From Solirubrobacteraceae bacterium (GTDB lineage Bacteria > Actinomycetota > Thermoleophilia > Solirubrobacterales > Solirubrobacteraceae): DNA of 5,246 nt. A model generated the notes under the pieces. That model was given only the letters and a program-made list of their open reading frames with translations, did not search any database and had not been told where the DNA came from. Below, in pieces: positions 3,990 to 5,246 of this stretch (position 1 is its first letter; each line of letters opens with the position of its first letter). The translations under genes and the position numbers were made by a program. The stretch spans positions 1 through 5,246 of the forward strand of contig JAICJK010000208.1 of assembly GCA_025928415.1 (NCBI GenBank). Reading direction: 5' to 3'.

Positions 3990-5246
3990 TCAGCCCGTGA
4001 AGCGCCCCGCACGCAGCACGGCCCGCGGCACGCGCCCCACCGCCTCGGACTGCGGGTGCACGCCGGCGCGCAGCCGGCGGACCTCCCGCCGCCGGGCGTA
4101 GGAGATCACCGAGACCGCGTCGCCCTCGCGCAGGCCGACGTGCCCGCGGTGCAGCGCGGTCGGCCCCCGGTCGGCGACGAAGCAGCGGCGGCCGTCGGTG
4201 CTCGTGACCGCCTCGCCCGGGGCCGGGGCGACGGGGATCAGCGTCCGGCGCCGCGGGTGGGCGAGGGGGACGAGCGCCACGTAGCCGGAGATCGTGCCCG
4301 CGTCGCAGACCAGCCGCCCGTCGCCGGAGACGGCGATCCCGTGGTGCGCGGCCTTGTTGGGGTACTGGTCCTTGGGCAGCGCGAGGGCGGCCGGGCTCAG
4401 CGGGAGCGCGACGGTCCGGACGGTGCGGCCCGTGCGCAGGTCGAGCACGGTGAAGCCGCTGAAGTACGAGAGCTGCAGGACGACGTCGTGCGTCCGCGGC
4501 ACGAAGGCGAACGGCCGCACGCCGGCGCCGAAGCGGTAGGTGCGCAGGACCCGCAGCGTCCGCGGGTCGGCGACCGTCAGCAGGTGGCTGCCGTGGTCGG
4601 CGCCGAACGGCGCGAGCTGGTCGCCGAGGCTGCCGCTGAGCAGCTCGCGCCCGTCCGGGGAGAAGGCCAGCACGTGCGGGTAGTCGCCGGCCTCGTAGCT
4701 GCCGGCGATCGCGTGCGAGCGGGTGTCGATCGCGTAGACCCGGGTCCCGGGCAGCGACGTCGCGAACAGGCGGCGGCCGTCCGGTGAGACGGCCAGGTGG
4801 TCGGCGCGCACGCTGGGCAGGTCCACGCGCCAGCGCAGGCGCCGCGTGGCCAGGTCGAAGGCGGCGACGTCGCCGAGGTAGCCGCGCGAGACGTAGAGCG
4901 TCCGGCCGCCCGGCGAGAGGGCGACCTCCTGCGCGTAGTTCAGCTCGCCGCGCGCCCGGATCACCGCGGGGTAGGTGGCGGCCTTGCCCGGGTCGCGCGG
5001 CGTGCTGCCGTCCGGGATGAGGTCGAGCGGCCGGCCGAGGCGGCGGAGCGTCCGCTGGTCGATCAGGTCGGCGGTGCCGTCGTAGCTGTTGCCGACCACG
5101 AGGACGTCCCGCATCGCGCGGTGCGCGGAGGCGCCCGCGGCCGGCGGGGCCAGGGCCGCAGCGGCGGCGGCACAGGCCAGCGCGGCCCCGCTGACGGCGG
5201 CGCGACGCAGCGGCGCTCGCAGGCGCGTGGGCAGGGCGCGCGATCC
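3990..5246 (-). CDS. Secreted beta-propeller protein (YncE/YVTN-like), 5' end beyond the window
   Basis: The open frame runs from the right edge to TGA at 3992-3990 and gives 418 residues. The only ATG near the front (5114-5112) lies after a readable signal peptide: a basic segment TRLRAPLRRAA, an Ala/Leu core of about 20 residues, then AGASA as a likely signal peptidase I site. No ATG, GTG or TTG occurs in frame between 5114 and the edge, so the real start is outside the window. Counting from the ATG, the mature part shows repeated blade motifs: ALSPGGRTLYVS (65-76), AVSPDGRRLFAT (108-119) followed by VYAIDTRS, AFSPDGRELLSG (150-161), FTVLDLRTGRTV (221-232), HHGIAVSGDGRLV (257-269) and TSTDGRRCFVAD (304-315). 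These are typical of YncE/YVTN/WD40-like propellers of about six or seven blades. No catalytic motif is recognised. It is probably an extracytoplasmic binding or scaffold protein of unknown ligand, transcribed convergently with hxlR. Confidence 0.82.
   Translation of the reverse strand, partial: GSRALPTRLRAPLRRAAVSGAALACAAAAAALAPPAAGASAHRAMRDVLVVGNSYDGTADLIDQRTLRRLGRPLDLIPDGSTPRDPGKAATYPAVIRARGELNYAQEVALSPGGRTLYVSRGYLGDVAAFDLATRRLRWRVDLPSVRADHLAVSPDGRRLFATSLPGTRVYAIDTRSHAIAGSYEAGDYPHVLAFSPDGRELLSGSLGDQLAPFGADHGSHLLTVADPRTLRVLRTYRFGAGVRPFAFVPRTHDVVLQLSYFSGFTVLDLRTGRTVRTVALPLSPAALALPKDQYPNKAAHHGIAVSGDGRLVCDAGTISGYVALVPLAHPRRRTLIPVAPAPGEAVTSTDGRRCFVADRGPTALHRGHVGLREGDAVSVISYARRREVRRLRAGVHPQSEAVGRVPRAVLRAGRFTG

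Noticed and set aside
4056..4787. A 243-codon plus-strand frame opposite the propeller gene
   Set aside because: It is compositionally biased shadow coding. The minus strand shows repeated propeller blade motifs and a signal peptide.
5160..5183. Lipoprotein signal (ALAC) in the propeller leader
   Set aside because: The residue three before the cysteine is Ala rather than Leu, and cleavage there would leave a long Ala stretch. AGASA further on is a better signal peptidase I site.

Overview
The window reads as chromosomal DNA from a very GC-rich actinobacterium. Third codon positions are almost all G or C in every real gene. The C-terminal end of the primary sigma factor ([12 protein letters not shown] in place of the usual LRHPSRS-type ending), the RpoD/PilT/AIM24 gene types and the overall style point to class Thermoleophilia (Solirubrobacterales-like). 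That placement is inference from memory of protein families, not a search.

Layout: 1-287 is a leader and promoter region, possibly with the first codons of a divergent gene at the left edge. 288-1394 encodes the housekeeping sigma factor RpoD/SigA. 1395-1562 holds a short 19-20 bp tandem repeat that starts inside the rpoD stop region, followed by a perfect 14-bp terminator-type hairpin. 1563-2723 encodes a PilT-family type IV pilus retraction ATPase. 2785-3501 encodes an AIM24-family protein. 3567-3926 encodes a small HxlR-family regulator with an AT-rich palindromic site directly before its start codon. 3927-3989 is a GC-palindrome-rich convergent junction. 3990-5246 (minus strand) encodes a secreted beta-propeller protein whose true start lies beyond the right edge; a signal peptide is readable up to the edge.

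The four plus-strand genes are separated by 60-170 bp gaps with hairpins and their own promoter-like signals. They look like independent units rather than one operon, and no shared pathway is evident. Few of the genes have a normally spaced Shine-Dalgarno sequence. The AIM24 and hxlR genes have -10-like hexamers 6-9 nt before the ATG, which suggests leaderless transcripts.

I do not see an undescribed multi-gene system here. The points most worth a second look are the ACTT-N4-AAGT palindrome shared by the rpoD promoter and the hxlR start, the stop-codon-bearing tandem repeat after rpoD, and the mis-placed start of the propeller gene.
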